A stretch of DNA of 64,000 nt from Secundilactobacillus odoratitofui DSM 19909 = JCM 15043 (GTDB lineage Bacteria; Bacillota; Bacilli; Lactobacillales; Lactobacillaceae): assembly GCF_001434895.1 (NCBI RefSeq), contig NZ_AZEE01000030.1, forward strand, positions 224,526 through 288,525, read 5' to 3'. Below the pieces are notes generated by a model, which worked only from the letters and a program-made list of their open reading frames with translations, did no database searches and had not been told where the DNA came from. Positions 1 to 11,832 of the stretch are shown here, piece by piece (position 1 is the first letter of the stretch; each line of letters opens with the position of its first letter). A program made the translations under genes and the position numbers.

Positions 1-21
1 TTTGTTGTTTAACGACAACAT

Positions 22-95
22 CGGGAAGTAGCTCAGCTTGGTAGAGCACTACGTTCGGGACGTAGGGGTCGCAGGTTCAAATCCTGTTTTCCCGA
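22..95 (+). tRNA. tRNA-Pro (anticodon CGG)
   Basis: A complete cloverleaf can be folded. The 7-bp acceptor stem pairs CGGGAAG with TTTCCCG, followed by discriminator A at 95. The anticodon stem CTACG/CGTAG encloses the loop TTCGGGA, giving anticodon CGG. The T arm carries GGTTCAAATCC. CCA is not encoded; ACT follows. A terminator follows at once, so this looks like a single-tRNA transcript or the end of a longer one. Confidence 0.93.
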
Positions 96-109
96 CTACG
101 TTCCCGGGT

Positions 110-141
110 AAAACGATCATCAATTTGATGGTCGTTTTTTT
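110..141 (+). terminator. Intrinsic terminator after tRNA-Pro
   Basis: The inverted repeat AACGATCATCAA / TTGATGGTCGTT is followed by a run of eight Ts. It lies directly downstream of the tRNA. Confidence 0.85.
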
Positions 142-183
142 TCGGGTTAAGTTTTATGTGAATGCTTGTGTGCTTAATCGGTG

Positions 184-235
184 AACAAAACCACATTATC
201 TACGGAAAAATACCGTAAATGATGTGGTTTTGCTG
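184..235. terminator. Inverted repeat, probable terminator
   Basis: CAAAACCACAT pairs with ATGTGGTTTTG, with an inner TACGG/CCGTA pairing. A-rich and T-rich flanks could make it work on either strand. The rest of the 96-455 gap holds only the ctsR promoter and operator; no gene is seen. Confidence 0.5.
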
Positions 236-372
236 TGTGATGGCTTATAATGATAAGTGTACGGATAATCATTCGTTGATCATAATTACCGAAGTTTTGA
301 CTTTATTATAGGTAGAAATCATCTTTTTTAGCACAATTTCTAACTTTTACCAGACAAATTAAAGCGTAAACC

Positions 373-401
373 TTTGCTTTTTGACTAAACATTCGTATAA
401 T
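373..401 (+). promoter_or_regulatory. Probable ctsR-clpC promoter
   Basis: A perfect -10 TATAAT lies at 396-401, with a weak -35 TTTGCT 17 bp upstream at 373-378. The CtsR box lies immediately downstream, as expected for a repressed vegetative promoter. Confidence 0.6.
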
Positions 402-404
402 AAA

Positions 405-421
405 AGTCAACATTAGTCAAA
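405..421 (+). promoter_or_regulatory. CtsR operator (class III heat shock)
   Basis: The sequence AGTCAACATTAGTCAAA is a tandem heptad pair close to the known CtsR consensus GGTCAAANANRGTCAAA. It lies just after the -10 box and before the ctsR ribosome binding site, so CtsR should repress its own operon and clpC, with release on heat or protein stress. Confidence 0.88.
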
Positions 422-455
422 GTAGATTGCTGAGTTGGTGAATGGAGGGAGTAAC

Positions 456-923
456 GTGCAAAATCAAAATATTTCCGATATTATCGAGAAGTACTTGAAA
501 CAGATTTTATCGGACACGGCGCACGTAGAAATTCGCCGATCTGAGGTTGCGGAATTATTCAACGTCGTACCTTCTCAGATTAATTACGTGATTAAGACGA
601 GATTTACCCTATCCAACGGGTATCTCGTTGAAAGCAAACGTGGCGGTGGTGGTTATATCCGCATCGAGAAGGTTAACCTATTAGATGATACCGACGTGTT
701 GGACTCATTGATTGAAACGATTGGTGATTCAATTGGACAACGAGATGGTTATGCCGTGGTTCAAGGACTTTATGAGAGTGGTGTTATCGGCCGACGAGAA
801 GCCAATATCATTTTGACAATCATGAACAAAGATACCTTGAAGATGGATAACCGTGCAGAAGAAAACGGCTTGAGGGCGCGTATTTTAGTCAGTATTTTGA
901 AACATTTACGTTACGAGAGCTAG
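456..923 (+). CDS. ctsR: Transcriptional repressor CtsR of class III heat shock genes
   Basis: CtsR is the repressor of clp genes and works as a dimer with a winged helix-turn-helix. The start chosen is GTG at 456, preceded by GGAGGGA at 444-450; an upstream in-frame TTG at 435 lies on the wrong side of this ribosome binding site. The product is 155 residues, the usual length. The N-terminal part carries the DNA-binding domain, with the basic glycine-rich wing KRGGGGYIRI that contacts DNA. The C-terminal half holds the arginine-kinase-sensitive and dimer region. It is first in an operon with clpC (17-bp gap), behind its own operator. The mcsA and mcsB genes found between ctsR and clpC in Bacillus are absent, as is usual in lactobacilli. 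Confidence 0.95.
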   Translation: MQNQNISDIIEKYLKQILSDTAHVEIRRSEVAELFNVVPSQINYVIKTRFTLSNGYLVESKRGGGGYIRIEKVNLLDDTDVLDSLIETIGDSIGQRDGYAVVQGLYESGVIGRREANIILTIMNKDTLKMDNRAEENGLRARILVSILKHLRYES

Positions 924-940
924 GAAAGTGAGGAATTGAT

Positions 941-3427
941 ATGGATAATCTTTTTACCCCCAGTGCCAAGAGCGTTTTGGCTTTAGCGCAAGAGCAAGCC
1001 AAGTATTTTAAGCACCAAGCGGTCGGCACAGAGCACTTACTTTTAGCACTCACGATTGAGAAGAACGGGATCGCAAACAAGGTTTTGCAACAGTTCTCCA
1101 TTAGTGAAGATGACGTGCGCGAAGAGATCGAACGTTTCACTGGTTATGGGACGTTGAATAACATTGATAAGGATACGTACCTGCCATACTCACCAAAAGC
1201 CAAGGATATGCTTTCTGTGGCTGGTGAAGAAGCTAAACGAATCGGTGCTACTAAGATTGGCACTGAGCACTTATTGTTAGCATTACTTAGTGACGAAACG
1301 ATTCTCTCCTCACGTATTTTAATGAATTTAAACATCGATTTGGCCCAAGCCCGTAAGGTTATTTTACGTAAGCTTGGTGTCACTGAAACGCAAGACAAGC
1401 GACGTAATCAACGTGCGCGCAAGCAACAGGGTGGCACACCAACCCTTGATTCATTGGCACGCGACTTAACGCAGTTGGCACGCGACGACCGGATGGATCC
1501 AACGGTTGGCCGTAATCGTGAAGTTCGTCGAGTCATTCAAATTTTGAGTCGTCGAACTAAGAACAACCCAGTGTTGATTGGTGAACCCGGGGTTGGTAAA
1601 ACGGCGATTGCCGAGGGGTTAGCCCAACGCATCGTGGCCGGTGACGTACCCGAAGATATGCAACAAAAGCGTTTGATGGCGCTTGATATGGGTTCTTTGG
1701 TCGCCGGTACCAAGTATCGTGGTGAATTCGAAGATCGTCTTAAAAAGGTGATTGAAGAAATCTACAACGACGGTCAGGTTATCCTGTTTATCGATGAATT
1801 ACACACGTTGATTGGTGCCGGTGGTGCTGAAGGGGCCATTGATGCTTCTAACATCCTAAAACCAGCACTGGCACGTGGTGAACTCCAAACCATTGGGGCA
1901 ACAACCTTGGATGAATACCAAAAGTACATTGAATCTGATGCTGCGTTGGAACGTCGTTTTGCGACAGTTCAAGTCGACGAACCAACGGAAGACGAGACCA
2001 TTCAAATCCTTAAAGGGTTACGGCCACGTTACGAAGAACACCACAAGGCTAATATTTCCGATGATGCTTTGGAACAAGCGGTTAAACTCTCAACCCGTTA
2101 TATCACGGACCGTTATCTACCAGATAAGGCCATTGATTTAATGGATGAGGCCGCTGCTAAGGTTCGCATTAGTCAAATGGATAAGCCTAACAACCAATCT
2201 AAGCAAGAAGCCAAGCTGGCGGAATTATCTGATCAGCGTGAAGCTGCCATTTTGGATCAACGCTTTGAAGAAGCTGCAGAGTTACGTGAGCAAGAAATTG
2301 CCCTGAAAGAAAAGCTCGATAAAAAGGCTGCTAAATTAGCACAGTCAGATACGCAGTATAGTTTAAACGTGACTGGCGAAGACGTTGCCGAAGTCGTATC
2401 TGAATGGACTGGCGTACCAACGACCCAGTTACAGCGGACTGAACAAGAACGGTTGATCAACTTGGAAGGTATCTTGCACAAGCGAGTGGTGGGCCAAGAA
2501 GAAGCGGTCTCAGCTGTTTCTCGTGCCATTCGTCGAGCCCGTTCAGGTTTGAAGGATCCGAACCGACCAATTGGTTCATTCATGTTCTTAGGTCCAACTG
2601 GTGTTGGGAAGACCGAATTAGCGAAGGCCTTGGCTGAAGCAATGTTTGGCTCAGAAGACAACATCATTCGGGTTGATATGAGTGAGTACATGGAAAAGTA
2701 TTCGACCAGTCGTTTAATTGGGTCAGCACCTGGTTACGTTGGTTACGAAGAAGGCGGTCAGTTGACCGAAAAGGTTCGTCAAAAGCCATATTCAGTTGTG
2801 CTATTTGACGAAGTTGAAAAGGCTCACCCAGACGTCTTTAACCTGTTACTCCAAGTGCTGGATGATGGCTACTTGACTGACTCCAAGGGTCGTAAGGTTG
2901 ATTTCCGAAACACGATTCTAATTATGACTTCAAACTTGGGTGCTACCCGTTTACGGGATGAAAAGACCGTGGGCTTCGGTGCCGAAGATAAGGCGGCGGA
3001 CTACAAGGCAATGGCGGACACGATTCGTGAGACGCTGAAACAGAGCTTCCGTCCGGAGTTCTTGAACCGAATCGATGAAGTTGTGATTTTCCACAGTCTT
3101 CAAAAGAAGGAACTCCACCAAATCGTGAAGTTGATGGCAAAGACCGTTATCAAACGGATTAGCGATCAGGGGATTCCAGTCAAGATCACACCTGCTGCAA
3201 TTGATGTGATTGCTGATGCCGGCTTTGATCCAGAATACGGTGCGCGACCAATTCGCCGTGCATTGCAAACTAAGATTGAAGACCGCTTAAGTGAAGCGTT
3301 GTTGTCTGGCGAAATTAAACCAGGCAGTCAAGTAACGCTTGGTGCAACGCGTGGTAACATCACAGTTAATGTGAAGGAAGCCGATGCACCAAAGTCAGAA
3401 AAGAATCAACCAGTTGGCAGTAAATAA
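941..3427 (+). CDS. clpC: ATP-dependent Clp protease ATP-binding subunit ClpC
   Basis: ClpC is a Hsp100 unfoldase that feeds proteins to ClpP and also refolds aggregates. The 828-residue product has the full class layout. Two N-terminal Clp_N repeats span residues 1-145. AAA1 has Walker A GEPGVGKT at 214-221 and Walker B ILFIDE near 281. A UVR-containing middle domain lies around 420-468. AAA2 has Walker A GPTGVGKT at 551-558, followed by the KTVGFG loop that docks to ClpP and a C-terminal D2-small domain. It is cotranscribed with ctsR under CtsR control and ended by the hairpin at 3471. Confidence 0.97.
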   Translation: MDNLFTPSAKSVLALAQEQAKYFKHQAVGTEHLLLALTIEKNGIANKVLQQFSISEDDVREEIERFTGYGTLNNIDKDTYLPYSPKAKDMLSVAGEEAKRIGATKIGTEHLLLALLSDETILSSRILMNLNIDLAQARKVILRKLGVTETQDKRRNQRARKQQGGTPTLDSLARDLTQLARDDRMDPTVGRNREVRRVIQILSRRTKNNPVLIGEPGVGKTAIAEGLAQRIVAGDVPEDMQQKRLMALDMGSLVAGTKYRGEFEDRLKKVIEEIYNDGQVILFIDELHTLIGAGGAEGAIDASNILKPALARGELQTIGATTLDEYQKYIESDAALERRFATVQVDEPTEDETIQILKGLRPRYEEHHKANISDDALEQAVKLSTRYITDRYLPDKAIDLMDEAAAKVRISQMDKPNNQSKQEAKLAELSDQREAAILDQRFEEAAELREQEIALKEKLDKKAAKLAQSDTQYSLNVTGEDVAEVVSEWTGVPTTQLQRTEQERLINLEGILHKRVVGQEEAVSAVSRAIRRARSGLKDPNRPIGSFMFLGPTGVGKTELAKALAEAMFGSEDNIIRVDMSEYMEKYSTSRLIGSAPGYVGYEEGGQLTEKVRQKPYSVVLFDEVEKAHPDVFNLLLQVLDDGYLTDSKGRKVDFRNTILIMTSNLGATRLRDEKTVGFGAEDKAADYKAMADTIRETLKQSFRPEFLNRIDEVVIFHSLQKKELHQIVKLMAKTVIKRISDQGIPVKITPAAIDVIADAGFDPEYGARPIRRALQTKIEDRLSEALLSGEIKPGSQVTLGATRGNITVNVKEADAPKSEKNQPVGSK

Positions 3428-3470
3428 ACAAGTCAAACTTGTGAACTACTGAAAATTTAAGGGTTATGTA

Positions 3471-3514
3471 GATAGTCTCGCAGATGCCACTCGGTGTTTG
3501 CGAGGCTATTTTTA
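3471..3514 (+). terminator. Terminator of the ctsR-clpC operon
   Basis: The stem GATAGTCTCGCA / TGCGAGGCTATT is followed by a T run. The gap 3515-3651 beyond it holds no recognisable gene. Confidence 0.8.
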
Positions 3515-3651
3515 TCGACAAGGCATGCAAACGAATGGCACTCACCTGGTATAGACGATTATTTCACTAAATTTGAGCGCAGCTATTCTGTATTTTGAGT
3601 GTTTCGTGGTAAACTAGTATTCAGATTATTGGACGTAGGGAGGAGGGAATA

Positions 3652-4251
3652 GTGGCATTGAAACGAGAGGCGCAACTAGAAAAGACCCACCGAGCCATTT
3701 TGGAAGCAGCTCAGACGCTATTTCTCACGAAGGGGTTTCAGGGCACATCAACCCGCGATATTGCCAAGGCAGTCGGTATCACGCAACCGGCACTGTACCA
3801 CCACTTTGCAGATAAAGAAGTGATTTATCTGCAAGTGATTCAAACCGTTGGTGCGGGTATCAAAACACGAATCGATGCAATTAATCAATCAAGTCAAGCT
3901 GCAACTGCGACACAGCGCCTGGTTCAGATCACACAGGTCTTAACGGATGCGCACCCACGAGATATTTTCACTGTGATTCATTCCAGTTTTGCGGACCTCA
4001 AGCCAGAAAACATGAAACAACTTGGCATGTTATTTCAGATGGACTACATCACACCCATTGAAACTTTTTTTGAGAGCCCAGACGTTAACTTGCGGGGGCA
4101 ATTAGACGCTAAGCAAGCAGCAGCGTTTTACATTACGAGTTTGAGTCCGTTATTTAGCCGCTTCCACCGAATTGGCGGGCCGGAAGTGACGCAAACTGAA
4201 CAGATTGAACAGTTATTAGATATGATTATGCACGGTCTGGTTGCAGACTGA
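3652..4251 (+). CDS. TetR/AcrR family transcriptional regulator
   Basis: The 199-residue protein has a classic TetR N-terminal helix-turn-helix at about residues 8-55 (ending TQPALYHHFADKE). A divergent ligand-binding and dimer domain of about 145 residues follows. GTG is used as start, 8 nt after GGAGGG. The target is unknown. TetR proteins often control neighbouring efflux genes, but here the neighbours are clpC and rpoB, so it may act elsewhere or on itself. A short palindrome (ACAGT-N5-ACTGT at 4296-4310) overlaps the start of rpoB transcription downstream; any link is only a guess. Confidence 0.88.
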   Translation: MALKREAQLEKTHRAILEAAQTLFLTKGFQGTSTRDIAKAVGITQPALYHHFADKEVIYLQVIQTVGAGIKTRIDAINQSSQAATATQRLVQITQVLTDAHPRDIFTVIHSSFADLKPENMKQLGMLFQMDYITPIETFFESPDVNLRGQLDAKQAAAFYITSLSPLFSRFHRIGGPEVTQTEQIEQLLDMIMHGLVAD

Positions 4252-4261
4252 GCATAATGGG

Positions 4262-4290
4262 TTGACAATTAAATAAGAAGTCAGTATACT
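4262..4290 (+). promoter_or_regulatory. Strong promoter of rpoB-rpoC
   Basis: TTGACA at 4262-4267 and TATACT at 4285-4290 are separated by exactly 17 bp, a near-consensus vegetative promoter. It begins 9 bp after the tetR-type gene ends. Confidence 0.88.
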
Positions 4291-4296
4291 ACATTA

Positions 4297-4494
4297 CAGT
4301 ATGTAACTGTGAACTGAAATGACCCGTTGCAATCTATTGTCCGTAGCGGATCTCATAAAAACCAAAAGTAAGAAATTCTTCTTTCTTTTGGATTTTTTTT
4401 GCCAAAAAACCGGTGAGAAATCGTTTTCTTTGAAAATGTAATCAAACTGTAACATTGGTTTCGGTTCGCTGAATAAAATGGAGAGGTGAACAAC
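4297..4494 (+). ncRNA. rpoB 5' leader, candidate Lacto-rpoB RNA with terminator-like hairpin
   Basis: About 200 nt separate the promoter from the rpoB start. The leader holds the small hairpin TCCG-TAG-CGGA and then a strong hairpin at 4362-4391: a 12-bp stem with one mismatch, CCAAAAG to CTTTTGG at its base. Nine Ts follow directly at 4392-4400, the shape of an intrinsic terminator. A conserved Lacto-rpoB RNA motif is known upstream of rpoB in lactic acid bacteria, and this position fits. I infer attenuation of rpoBC; the covariance match was not run. Confidence 0.6.
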
Positions 4495-7400
4495 TTGGCA
4501 GGACACTTGGTTAAATACGGCAAGCACCGGACCCGTCGAAGCTACGCACGAATCAAAGAAGTGTTGGATTTACCTAACTTGATTGAAATCCAAAAGAATT
4601 CGTACCAATGGTTTCTAGATGAAGGTCTTCGGGACATGTTCGATGACATTATGCCAATCGAAGATTTCCAAGGCAATTTATCATTAGAGTTCGTTGATTA
4701 CCAGTTACTAGAACCAAAATATACCGTTGACGAAGCAAGAGAACACGATGCTAACTTCTCAGCACCGTTACACGTCACTTTGCGGTTAACGAACCACGAA
4801 ACTGGCGAAATCAAATCCCAAGATGTTTTCTTCGGTGATTTCCCGTTAATGACAGCGCAAGGGACATTTATTATTAATGGTGCGGAACGAGTGATTGTTT
4901 CTCAATTAGTCCGTTCCCCTGGTGTTTATTATAATGAAGAAACTGACAAGAATGGTCGGACCGTATATGGTGCCACTGTCATTCCTAACCGTGGTGCATG
5001 GTTAGAATTCGAAACCGATGCAAAGGGTCTTTCATATGTACGTATTGATCGTACTCGTAAGATTCCAATGACTGAATTAGTTCGGGCATTAGGGTTTGGT
5101 TCTGATGATGAAATCATCAAGATGTTCGGTGACAACGACAGCTTGATGTCAACCTTGGAAAAGGATGTTCACAAAAACGACGATGATTCTCGTGTTGAAG
5201 AGGCCTTAAAGGACATCTACGAACGCTTGCGTCCAGGTGAACCTAAGACGGCTGATTCTTCACGGAGTCTGTTGACTGCTCGTTTCTTTGATCCAAAACG
5301 TTATGACATGGCACCCGTTGGTCGTTACAAGACTAACAAGAAGCTGGTCTTAAAGAACCGTTTACTTGGCTTAACCTTAGCAGAAACTTTGGCTGATCCA
5401 GAAACTGGCGAAGTTTTGGCACAAAAGGGTGATTTGATCGATAAGGATCGCTTGAAGACTTTGACACCATATCTTGATCAAGAAGACTTCAAGACGGTTA
5501 CTTATACTCCTGCTGACGATGCAGTTGTAACTGAACCAGTGACGTTGCAAACCATTATGGTGCAGTCACCGGAAGATCCAGAGCGTGCCTTACCAGTGAT
5601 TGGTAATGGTCACATTGACTTGAAGTACAAGCACATTACTCCTGCTGATATTTTGGCTGCCGTTAACTACTTCTTTAACTTACAAGAAGGTATCGGTTCA
5701 ACTGATGATATTGATCACTTGGGTAACCGTCGTATTCGTTCAGTTGGTGAATTACTTCAAAACCAATTCCGAATTGGGTTATCACGGATGGAACGTGTGG
5801 TTCGCGAACGGATGTCAATCCAAGACGCTTCCACTGTAACACCACAACAATTGATCAACATTCGCCCAGTTGTTGCCTCAATCAAAGAATTCTTCGGGTC
5901 ATCACAACTGTCACAATTCATGGACCAAACCAATCCATTGGGTGAATTAACGCATAAGCGTCGTCTTTCAGCCCTTGGACCTGGTGGTTTGACTCGTGAC
6001 CGTGCCGGTTATGAAGTTCGTGACGTGCACTACACCCACTATGGTCGTATGTGTCCTATCGAAACGCCTGAAGGCCCTAACATTGGGTTGATCAACAGTT
6101 TGTCTTCATACGCCCGTATCAACAAGTACGGCTTTATCGAAACCCCTTACCGTCGTGTTTCTTGGACGACCCACAAGGTTACCGATAAGATCGATTACTT
6201 GACTGCCGACGAAGAAGATAACTACGTTGTTGCACAAGCTAACTCACCATTAACGGATGACGGTTCATTTGTTAACGATGTGGTTATGGCCCGTGCTAAG
6301 TCAGAAAACATCGAAACCAGCATCGATAAGGTCGATTACATGGACGTTTCGCCTAAGCAAGTTGTGTCGGTCGCTACGGCCTGCATTCCTTTCTTGGAAA
6401 ACGATGACTCTAACCGTGCGTTGATGGGTGCTAACATGATGCGTCAGGCTGTTCCTTTGCTTGACCCACACTCACCACTTATCGGGACTGGTATTGAATA
6501 CAAAGCTGCTCATGACTCGGGTGTTGCTTTATTAAGCAAGCACGACGGAACAGTTGAATACGTTGATGCTCGTGAAATTCGCGTTCGCCGCGAAGACGGT
6601 GCATTAGACACTTACAAGTTGATGAAGTTCCAACGTTCTAACGGTGGTAAGAACTACAACCAACGGCCAATCGTTAAAGTCGGCGATCAAGTTGATGCTG
6701 ACGAAGTTTTGGCTGACGGACCATCAATGGAAGATGGTGAACTTGCTTTGGGTCAAAACCCATTAGTAGCCTTCATGACTTGGCAAGGTTATAACTTCGA
6801 AGATGCCATCGCCATTAACGAACGACTTGTTAAGGACGATATCTACACGTCAATTCATATTGAAGAATATGAATCAGAAGCACGTGATACGAAGTTAGGA
6901 CCTGAAGAGATCACCCGTGAAATTCCTAACGTTGGTGAAGATGCATTGAAGAACCTCGACGAAGAGGGGATTATTCGCATCGGCGCCGAGGTTCATGATG
7001 GCGACATCTTAGTTGGTAAGGTTACGCCTAAGGGTGTGACTGAACTTTCAGCTGAGGAACGTCTGTTACACGCCATCTTTGGTGAAAAAGCCCGTGAAGT
7101 CCGTGATACCTCACTTAAGGTTCCTCATGGTGGTGGCGGTATTATCCAAAACGTCCGGATCTTCACCCGTGAAAACGGTGATGAATTATCACCTGGTGTT
7201 AACATGATGGTTCGTGTCTACATTGCCCAGAAGCGTAAGCTCCAAGTTGGTGATAAGATGGCCGGCCGTCACGGTAACAAAGGGACCGTTTCAATCGTTA
7301 TCCCTCAAGAAGATATGCCTTACATGCCAGATGGTACTCCAATCGATATCATGCTGAGCCCAATGGGTGTGCCTTCTCGTATGAACATCGGGCAAGTGCT

Positions 7401-8097
7401 CGAAATTCACTTGGGAATGGCTGCTCGTAAGTTGGGTATCCACATCAGTACACCAGTCTTTGATGGTGCACAAGATGAAGATATCTGGGCTGCTGTTAAG
7501 GAAGCCGGTATGGCTGATGATGCCAAGACTGTCTTATACGATGGTCGGACCGGTGAACCATTTGACAAACGTGTTGCCGTTGGGGTAATGCACTACATGA
7601 AGTTGGCCCACATGGTTGACGATAAGATCCATGCTCGTTCAATCGGACCATACTCATTAGTTACCCAACAACCACTTGGTGGGAAAGCCCAATTTGGTGG
7701 CCAACGTTTCGGTGAAATGGAAGTTTGGGCCCTTGAAGCTTACGGTGCTGCTTACACACTACAAGAAATCTTGACTTACAAGTCAGATGACGTGGTTGGT
7801 CGTGTGAAGACCTACGAAGCCATCGTCAAGGGCGAACCAATTCCAAAGCCTGGCGTTCCTGAATCCTTCCGTGTGTTGGTTAAGGAATTACAATCACTTG
7901 GTTTGGACATGAAGGTTCTTGGCAGTGACAAACAAGAGATTGAGTTACGTGATATGGACGAAGAAGACGATGACGTTGTTAACGTTGACGCTTTGAGTAA
8001 ATTTGCGGAACAACAAAAGGAACAAAAGCAAGCGCAGGAAGCAAAAGAAGCGCAAGCCGCTAACACTGATGAAGCTAACACTAACGCTAAGGATTAA
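4495..8097 (+). CDS. rpoB: DNA-directed RNA polymerase subunit beta
   Basis: This is the beta subunit of the core polymerase, which forms the rifampicin pocket and half of the active cleft. The start chosen is TTG at 4495 behind GGAGAGG at 4480-4486, giving 1200 residues; the in-frame GTG at 4486 overlaps that ribosome binding site. The rifampicin region reads [20 protein letters not shown], with the usual Asp, His and Ser, so no classical resistance change is present. The motif [12 protein letters not shown] of the catalytic face is intact. The C-terminal tail is acidic and Gln/Ala/Asn-rich. It is followed by rpoC after 19 bp. Confidence 0.97.
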   Translation: MAGHLVKYGKHRTRRSYARIKEVLDLPNLIEIQKNSYQWFLDEGLRDMFDDIMPIEDFQGNLSLEFVDYQLLEPKYTVDEAREHDANFSAPLHVTLRLTNHETGEIKSQDVFFGDFPLMTAQGTFIINGAERVIVSQLVRSPGVYYNEETDKNGRTVYGATVIPNRGAWLEFETDAKGLSYVRIDRTRKIPMTELVRALGFGSDDEIIKMFGDNDSLMSTLEKDVHKNDDDSRVEEALKDIYERLRPGEPKTADSSRSLLTARFFDPKRYDMAPVGRYKTNKKLVLKNRLLGLTLAETLADPETGEVLAQKGDLIDKDRLKTLTPYLDQEDFKTVTYTPADDAVVTEPVTLQTIMVQSPEDPERALPVIGNGHIDLKYKHITPADILAAVNYFFNLQEGIGSTDDIDHLGNRRIRSVGELLQNQFRIGLSRMERVVRERMSIQDASTVTPQQLINIRPVVASIKEFFGSSQLSQFMDQTNPLGELTHKRRLSALGPGGLTRDRAGYEVRDVHYTHYGRMCPIETPEGPNIGLINSLSSYARINKYGFIETPYRRVSWTTHKVTDKIDYLTADEEDNYVVAQANSPLTDDGSFVNDVVMARAKSENIETSIDKVDYMDVSPKQVVSVATACIPFLENDDSNRALMGANMMRQAVPLLDPHSPLIGTGIEYKAAHDSGVALLSKHDGTVEYVDAREIRVRREDGALDTYKLMKFQRSNGGKNYNQRPIVKVGDQVDADEVLADGPSMEDGELALGQNPLVAFMTWQGYNFEDAIAINERLVKDDIYTSIHIEEYESEARDTKLGPEEITREIPNVGEDALKNLDEEGIIRIGAEVHDGDILVGKVTPKGVTELSAEERLLHAIFGEKAREVRDTSLKVPHGGGGIIQNVRIFTRENGDELSPGVNMMVRVYIAQKRKLQVGDKMAGRHGNKGTVSIVIPQEDMPYMPDGTPIDIMLSPMGVPSRMNIGQVLEIHLGMAARKLGIHISTPVFDGAQDEDIWAAVKEAGMADDAKTVLYDGRTGEPFDKRVAVGVMHYMKLAHMVDDKIHARSIGPYSLVTQQPLGGKAQFGGQRFGEMEVWALEAYGAAYTLQEILTYKSDDVVGRVKTYEAIVKGEPIPKPGVPESFRVLVKELQSLGLDMKVLGSDKQEIELRDMDEEDDDVVNVDALSKFAEQQKEQKQAQEAKEAQAANTDEANTNAKD

Positions 8098-8116
8098 GTA
8101 AAGGGAGGTCGATCCA

Positions 8117-11100
8117 TTGGTCGATGTCAATAAGTTCGAAAGCATGCAAATTGGACTTGCATCGCCTGATAAGATTCGGAGTTGGTCATATGGTGAAGTT
8201 AAGAAGCCAGAAACAATCAACTACCGGACTTTGAAGCCAGAAAAAGACGGACTGTTCGATGAACGTATCTTCGGACCAACCAAGGACTGGGAATGTGCTT
8301 GTGGTAAGTACAAGCGGATTCGTTACAAGGGTGTTGTTTGTGACCGTTGTGGCGTTGAAGTTACCCGTTCAAAGGTTCGTCGTGAACGTATGGGACACAT
8401 TGAATTAGCTGCCCCAGTCACTCACATCTGGTACTTTAAGGGCATTCCAAGTCGTATGGGTCTTGTACTTGATATGAGCCCACGTTCACTTGAAGAAGTA
8501 ATCTACTTTGCATCATACGTTGTTATCGAACCAGGTAACACACCACTTGAAAAGAAGCAGTTACTTTCTGAACGTGAATACCGTGATAAGAAAGCTGAAT
8601 ACGGCAATGGCTTTACTGCTGAGATGGGCGCCGAAGCAATTAAAAAGTTACTTCGCGACGTTGATCTTAACCAGGAAGTTGCTGATTTAAAGGAAGAGCT
8701 TAAGGAAGCCACTGGCCAAAAGCGGACGCGTGCCGTTCGTCGTTTGGACATCTTGGAAGCCTTCGTTACTTCAGGCAACAAGCCGGAGTGGATGGTAATG
8801 GATACCATCCCCGTTATTCCACCTGATTTACGACCAATGGTTCAATTGGAAGGTGGCCGTTTCGCTACTTCCGATTTGAACGATTTGTATCGTCGGGTAA
8901 TTAACCGTAACAACCGTCTCAAGCGTTTGCTTGACTTACACGCACCTGGCATCATCGTTCAAAACGAAAAGCGGATGTTACAAGAAGCCGTTGATGCTTT
9001 GATCGATAACGGTCGTCGTGGTCGTCCAGTTGCTGGTCCGGGTAACCGTCCATTGAAGTCTCTTTCACACATGTTGAAAGGGAAGCAAGGTCGTTTCCGT
9101 CAAAACTTACTTGGTAAGCGTGTTGACTACTCTGGCCGTTCAGTTATCGACGTTGGACCAACCCTTCGTATGAACCAAATGGGCTTACCGGTGCCAATGG
9201 CAATGGAGCTTTTCAAGCCATTCATCATGAAGGAATTGGTTAACCGTGGTTTAGCTTCTAACATTAAGAACGCTAAGCGTAAGATCGACCGTGAAGACGA
9301 TGATGTTTACTCAGTATTGGGTGACGTTATCAAGGAACACCCTGTTCTGTTGAACCGGGCACCTACGCTTCACCGTTTGGGTATCCAAGCCTTCGAACCC
9401 GTCTTAGTAAGTGGTAAAGCCATGCGGTTACACCCATTGGCCTGTGAAGCTTACAACGCCGATTTCGATGGTGACCAAATGGCCATTCACGTGCCTTTAT
9501 CAGATGAAGCTCAAGCAGAAGCTCGTCTTTTGATGCTTGCTGCAGGTCACATCTTGGCACCTAAGGATGGGAAGCCAGTGGTTACGCCTTCTCAAGATAT
9601 GGTTATTGGTAACTACTACCTCACCATGGAAGAAGCTGGCCGTGAAGGCGAAGGTATGATTTTCAAGGATATGGATGAAGCCGTGTTAGCTTACCGTAAT
9701 GGTTTAGTTCACTGGCACACCCGTGTTGGGGTTCAAACGTCATCATTGAAGGGGAAGCCTTTCACCGATGAACAAAAGAGCAAGATTTTGGTAACGAGTG
9801 TTGGGAAGTTGATTTTCAACAGCATCTTGCCACAATCGTTCCCATACTTGAACGAACCAACTAATACGAACTTAGGTGGCTTTGTCCCTGACAAGTATTT
9901 CTTGGACGAAGGTGAAGACATTCATGAACACCTTAAGAACGCTGAAGTGGTCTTACCATTTAAGAAAGGTTTCTTAAGTGATATTATCGCCGAAGTTTAC
10001 AAACAATTTAAGGTGACTGAAACGTCAGAACTTCTTGACCGTATGAAAGACCTTGGTTACAACGAATCAACGCGTTCTGGTTTAACCGTCGGAATCGTTG
10101 ACGTTACCGAAGTTAAAGATAAACCTCAAATTATTGACGATGCCCACAAGCAAGTGGCCACCATCACAAAGCAGTTCCGTCGTGGTCTGATTACTGACCA
10201 AGAGCGTTACGAACGAGTTATTGGTGTTTGGAACGATGCTAAGGATGACTTGCAAGACAAGTTGATCCATAACTTCGATCCTCAAAACCCAATCTTTATG
10301 ATGTCTGACTCTGGTGCCCGTGGTAACATCTCAAACTTTACGCAACTTGCCGGGATGCGTGGCTTGATGGCTGCGCCTAACGGTGAAATCATGGAATTGC
10401 CAATCACCGCCAACTTCCGTGAAGGTCTCTCTGTGTTGGAAATGTTTATCTCGACCCACGGTGCCCGTAAAGGGATGACCGATACGGCCTTGAAGACTGC
10501 CAACTCAGGTTACTTGACTCGTCGTTTGGTCGATGTTGCTCAAGACGTGATTGTGCGTGAAGAAGATTGTGGTACTGATCGTGGCTTAACCATTAGTGCA
10601 ATCACCAATGGTAATGAAATGATTGAACCACTTTACGACCGTGTGCTTGGTCGTTACACGATGAAGTCGGTTTACGATCCTAAGTCAGGTGACCTGATTG
10701 TTGGTCGTAACCAAATGATTGATGAAGACATCGCCCAACAAATCGTTGATGCTGGTGTCGAATCAGTTACGATTCGTTCGGTCTTCACTTGTAACACTGC
10801 CCACGGTGTCTGCGAACACTGTTATGGTCGTAACGTTGCCACCGGTGATCCCGTTGAAATTGGCGAAGCAGTTGGTACTGTTGCCGCTCAATCAATCGGT
10901 GAACCAGGTACGCAATTGACCATGCGTAACTTCCATACCGGTGGTGTTGCCGGTAACGCTGATATCACCCAAGGGCTTCCTCGTATTCAAGAAATTTTTG
11001 AATCTCGGAACCCTAAAGGTAAAGCTGAGATCACAGAAGTTACTGGTACGGTTGAATCAATCGAAGAGAATCCTGCAGAACGGACAAAGGAAATTACGAT

Positions 11101-11761
11101 TAAAGGTGAAGCCGATACTCGTAGTTACACCATGCCAATCACTGCACGAATCCGTGTGACAGAAGGCGACTTCATTCACCGTGGTGCTGCATTGAACGAA
11201 GGTTCTGTTGATCCTAAGGAATTGATTCGCGTTCGTGATGTCTTATCTACAGAAAACTACCTACTTCACGAAGTCCAAAAGGTCTATCGTATGCAAGGTA
11301 TTGCGATCTTGGATAAGCACGTTGAGATCATTGTTCGTCAAATGTTACGTAAAGTTCGGGTCATGGATCCGGGTGATACTGATGTCTTACCAGGTACCCT
11401 TTTGGATATCAAAGACTTCAAGGATCACAACTACAAGACTTTGATTAATGGTGATATTCCAGCCACTGCACGTCCAGTTATCTTAGGAATCACTAAGGCT
11501 GCCCTTGAAACGAACAGTTTCTTGTCAGCTGCATCATTCCAAGAAACGACACGTGTCTTAACGGATGCTGCTATCCGTGGTAAGAACGATCCTCTGATCG
11601 GTCTTAAAGAGAACGTTATTATTGGTAAGATCATTCCAGCTGGTACTGGGATGCCTGATTACCGTAAGATTAAGCCTAAAGAAGTTGGTAGCACCTCTAC
11701 AGATGGCGTCTATTCAATTAATGAATTAGAACGTCGGATGAAAGAAGAAGAAGCTAAGTAA
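8117..11761 (+). CDS. rpoC: DNA-directed RNA polymerase subunit beta'
   Basis: This is the catalytic beta' subunit, 1214 residues. An N-terminal zinc-binding region with [20 protein letters not shown] supplies the four Cys. The catalytic magnesium loop reads [10 protein letters not shown]. The second zinc site is seen in [11 protein letters not shown]. The start is TTG, placed by AGGGAGG about 10 nt upstream; lactobacillar RpoC proteins usually begin with a similar [14 protein letters not shown]. It is cotranscribed with rpoB and ended by a strong terminator shared with the convergent gene. Confidence 0.97.
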   Translation: MVDVNKFESMQIGLASPDKIRSWSYGEVKKPETINYRTLKPEKDGLFDERIFGPTKDWECACGKYKRIRYKGVVCDRCGVEVTRSKVRRERMGHIELAAPVTHIWYFKGIPSRMGLVLDMSPRSLEEVIYFASYVVIEPGNTPLEKKQLLSEREYRDKKAEYGNGFTAEMGAEAIKKLLRDVDLNQEVADLKEELKEATGQKRTRAVRRLDILEAFVTSGNKPEWMVMDTIPVIPPDLRPMVQLEGGRFATSDLNDLYRRVINRNNRLKRLLDLHAPGIIVQNEKRMLQEAVDALIDNGRRGRPVAGPGNRPLKSLSHMLKGKQGRFRQNLLGKRVDYSGRSVIDVGPTLRMNQMGLPVPMAMELFKPFIMKELVNRGLASNIKNAKRKIDREDDDVYSVLGDVIKEHPVLLNRAPTLHRLGIQAFEPVLVSGKAMRLHPLACEAYNADFDGDQMAIHVPLSDEAQAEARLLMLAAGHILAPKDGKPVVTPSQDMVIGNYYLTMEEAGREGEGMIFKDMDEAVLAYRNGLVHWHTRVGVQTSSLKGKPFTDEQKSKILVTSVGKLIFNSILPQSFPYLNEPTNTNLGGFVPDKYFLDEGEDIHEHLKNAEVVLPFKKGFLSDIIAEVYKQFKVTETSELLDRMKDLGYNESTRSGLTVGIVDVTEVKDKPQIIDDAHKQVATITKQFRRGLITDQERYERVIGVWNDAKDDLQDKLIHNFDPQNPIFMMSDSGARGNISNFTQLAGMRGLMAAPNGEIMELPITANFREGLSVLEMFISTHGARKGMTDTALKTANSGYLTRRLVDVAQDVIVREEDCGTDRGLTISAITNGNEMIEPLYDRVLGRYTMKSVYDPKSGDLIVGRNQMIDEDIAQQIVDAGVESVTIRSVFTCNTAHGVCEHCYGRNVATGDPVEIGEAVGTVAAQSIGEPGTQLTMRNFHTGGVAGNADITQGLPRIQEIFESRNPKGKAEITEVTGTVESIEENPAERTKEITIKGEADTRSYTMPITARIRVTEGDFIHRGAALNEGSVDPKELIRVRDVLSTENYLLHEVQKVYRMQGIAILDKHVEIIVRQMLRKVRVMDPGDTDVLPGTLLDIKDFKDHNYKTLINGDIPATARPVILGITKAALETNSFLSAASFQETTRVLTDAAIRGKNDPLIGLKENVIIGKIIPAGTGMPDYRKIKPKEVGSTSTDGVYSINELERRMKEEEAK

Positions 11762-11768
11762 ACTTCTT

Positions 11769-11810
11769 AAAAACGGTTCGAAAGTCAAATGACTCTCGAA
11801 CCGTTTTTTT
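11769..11810. terminator. Terminator after rpoC, possibly bidirectional
   Basis: AAAACGGTTCGA and TCGAACCGTTTT form the stem, with a further AGTC/GACT pair near the loop and seven Ts at the end. The A-rich 5' side could also end the convergent gene from the other strand. Confidence 0.88.
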
Positions 11811-11832
11811 GTGGATCAAAAATGATATTTTT

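Noticed and set aside
5870-6010. Possible rifampicin-resistance change in rpoB
   Set aside because: The cluster shows the usual Asp, His and Ser at the classical positions ([15 protein letters not shown]).
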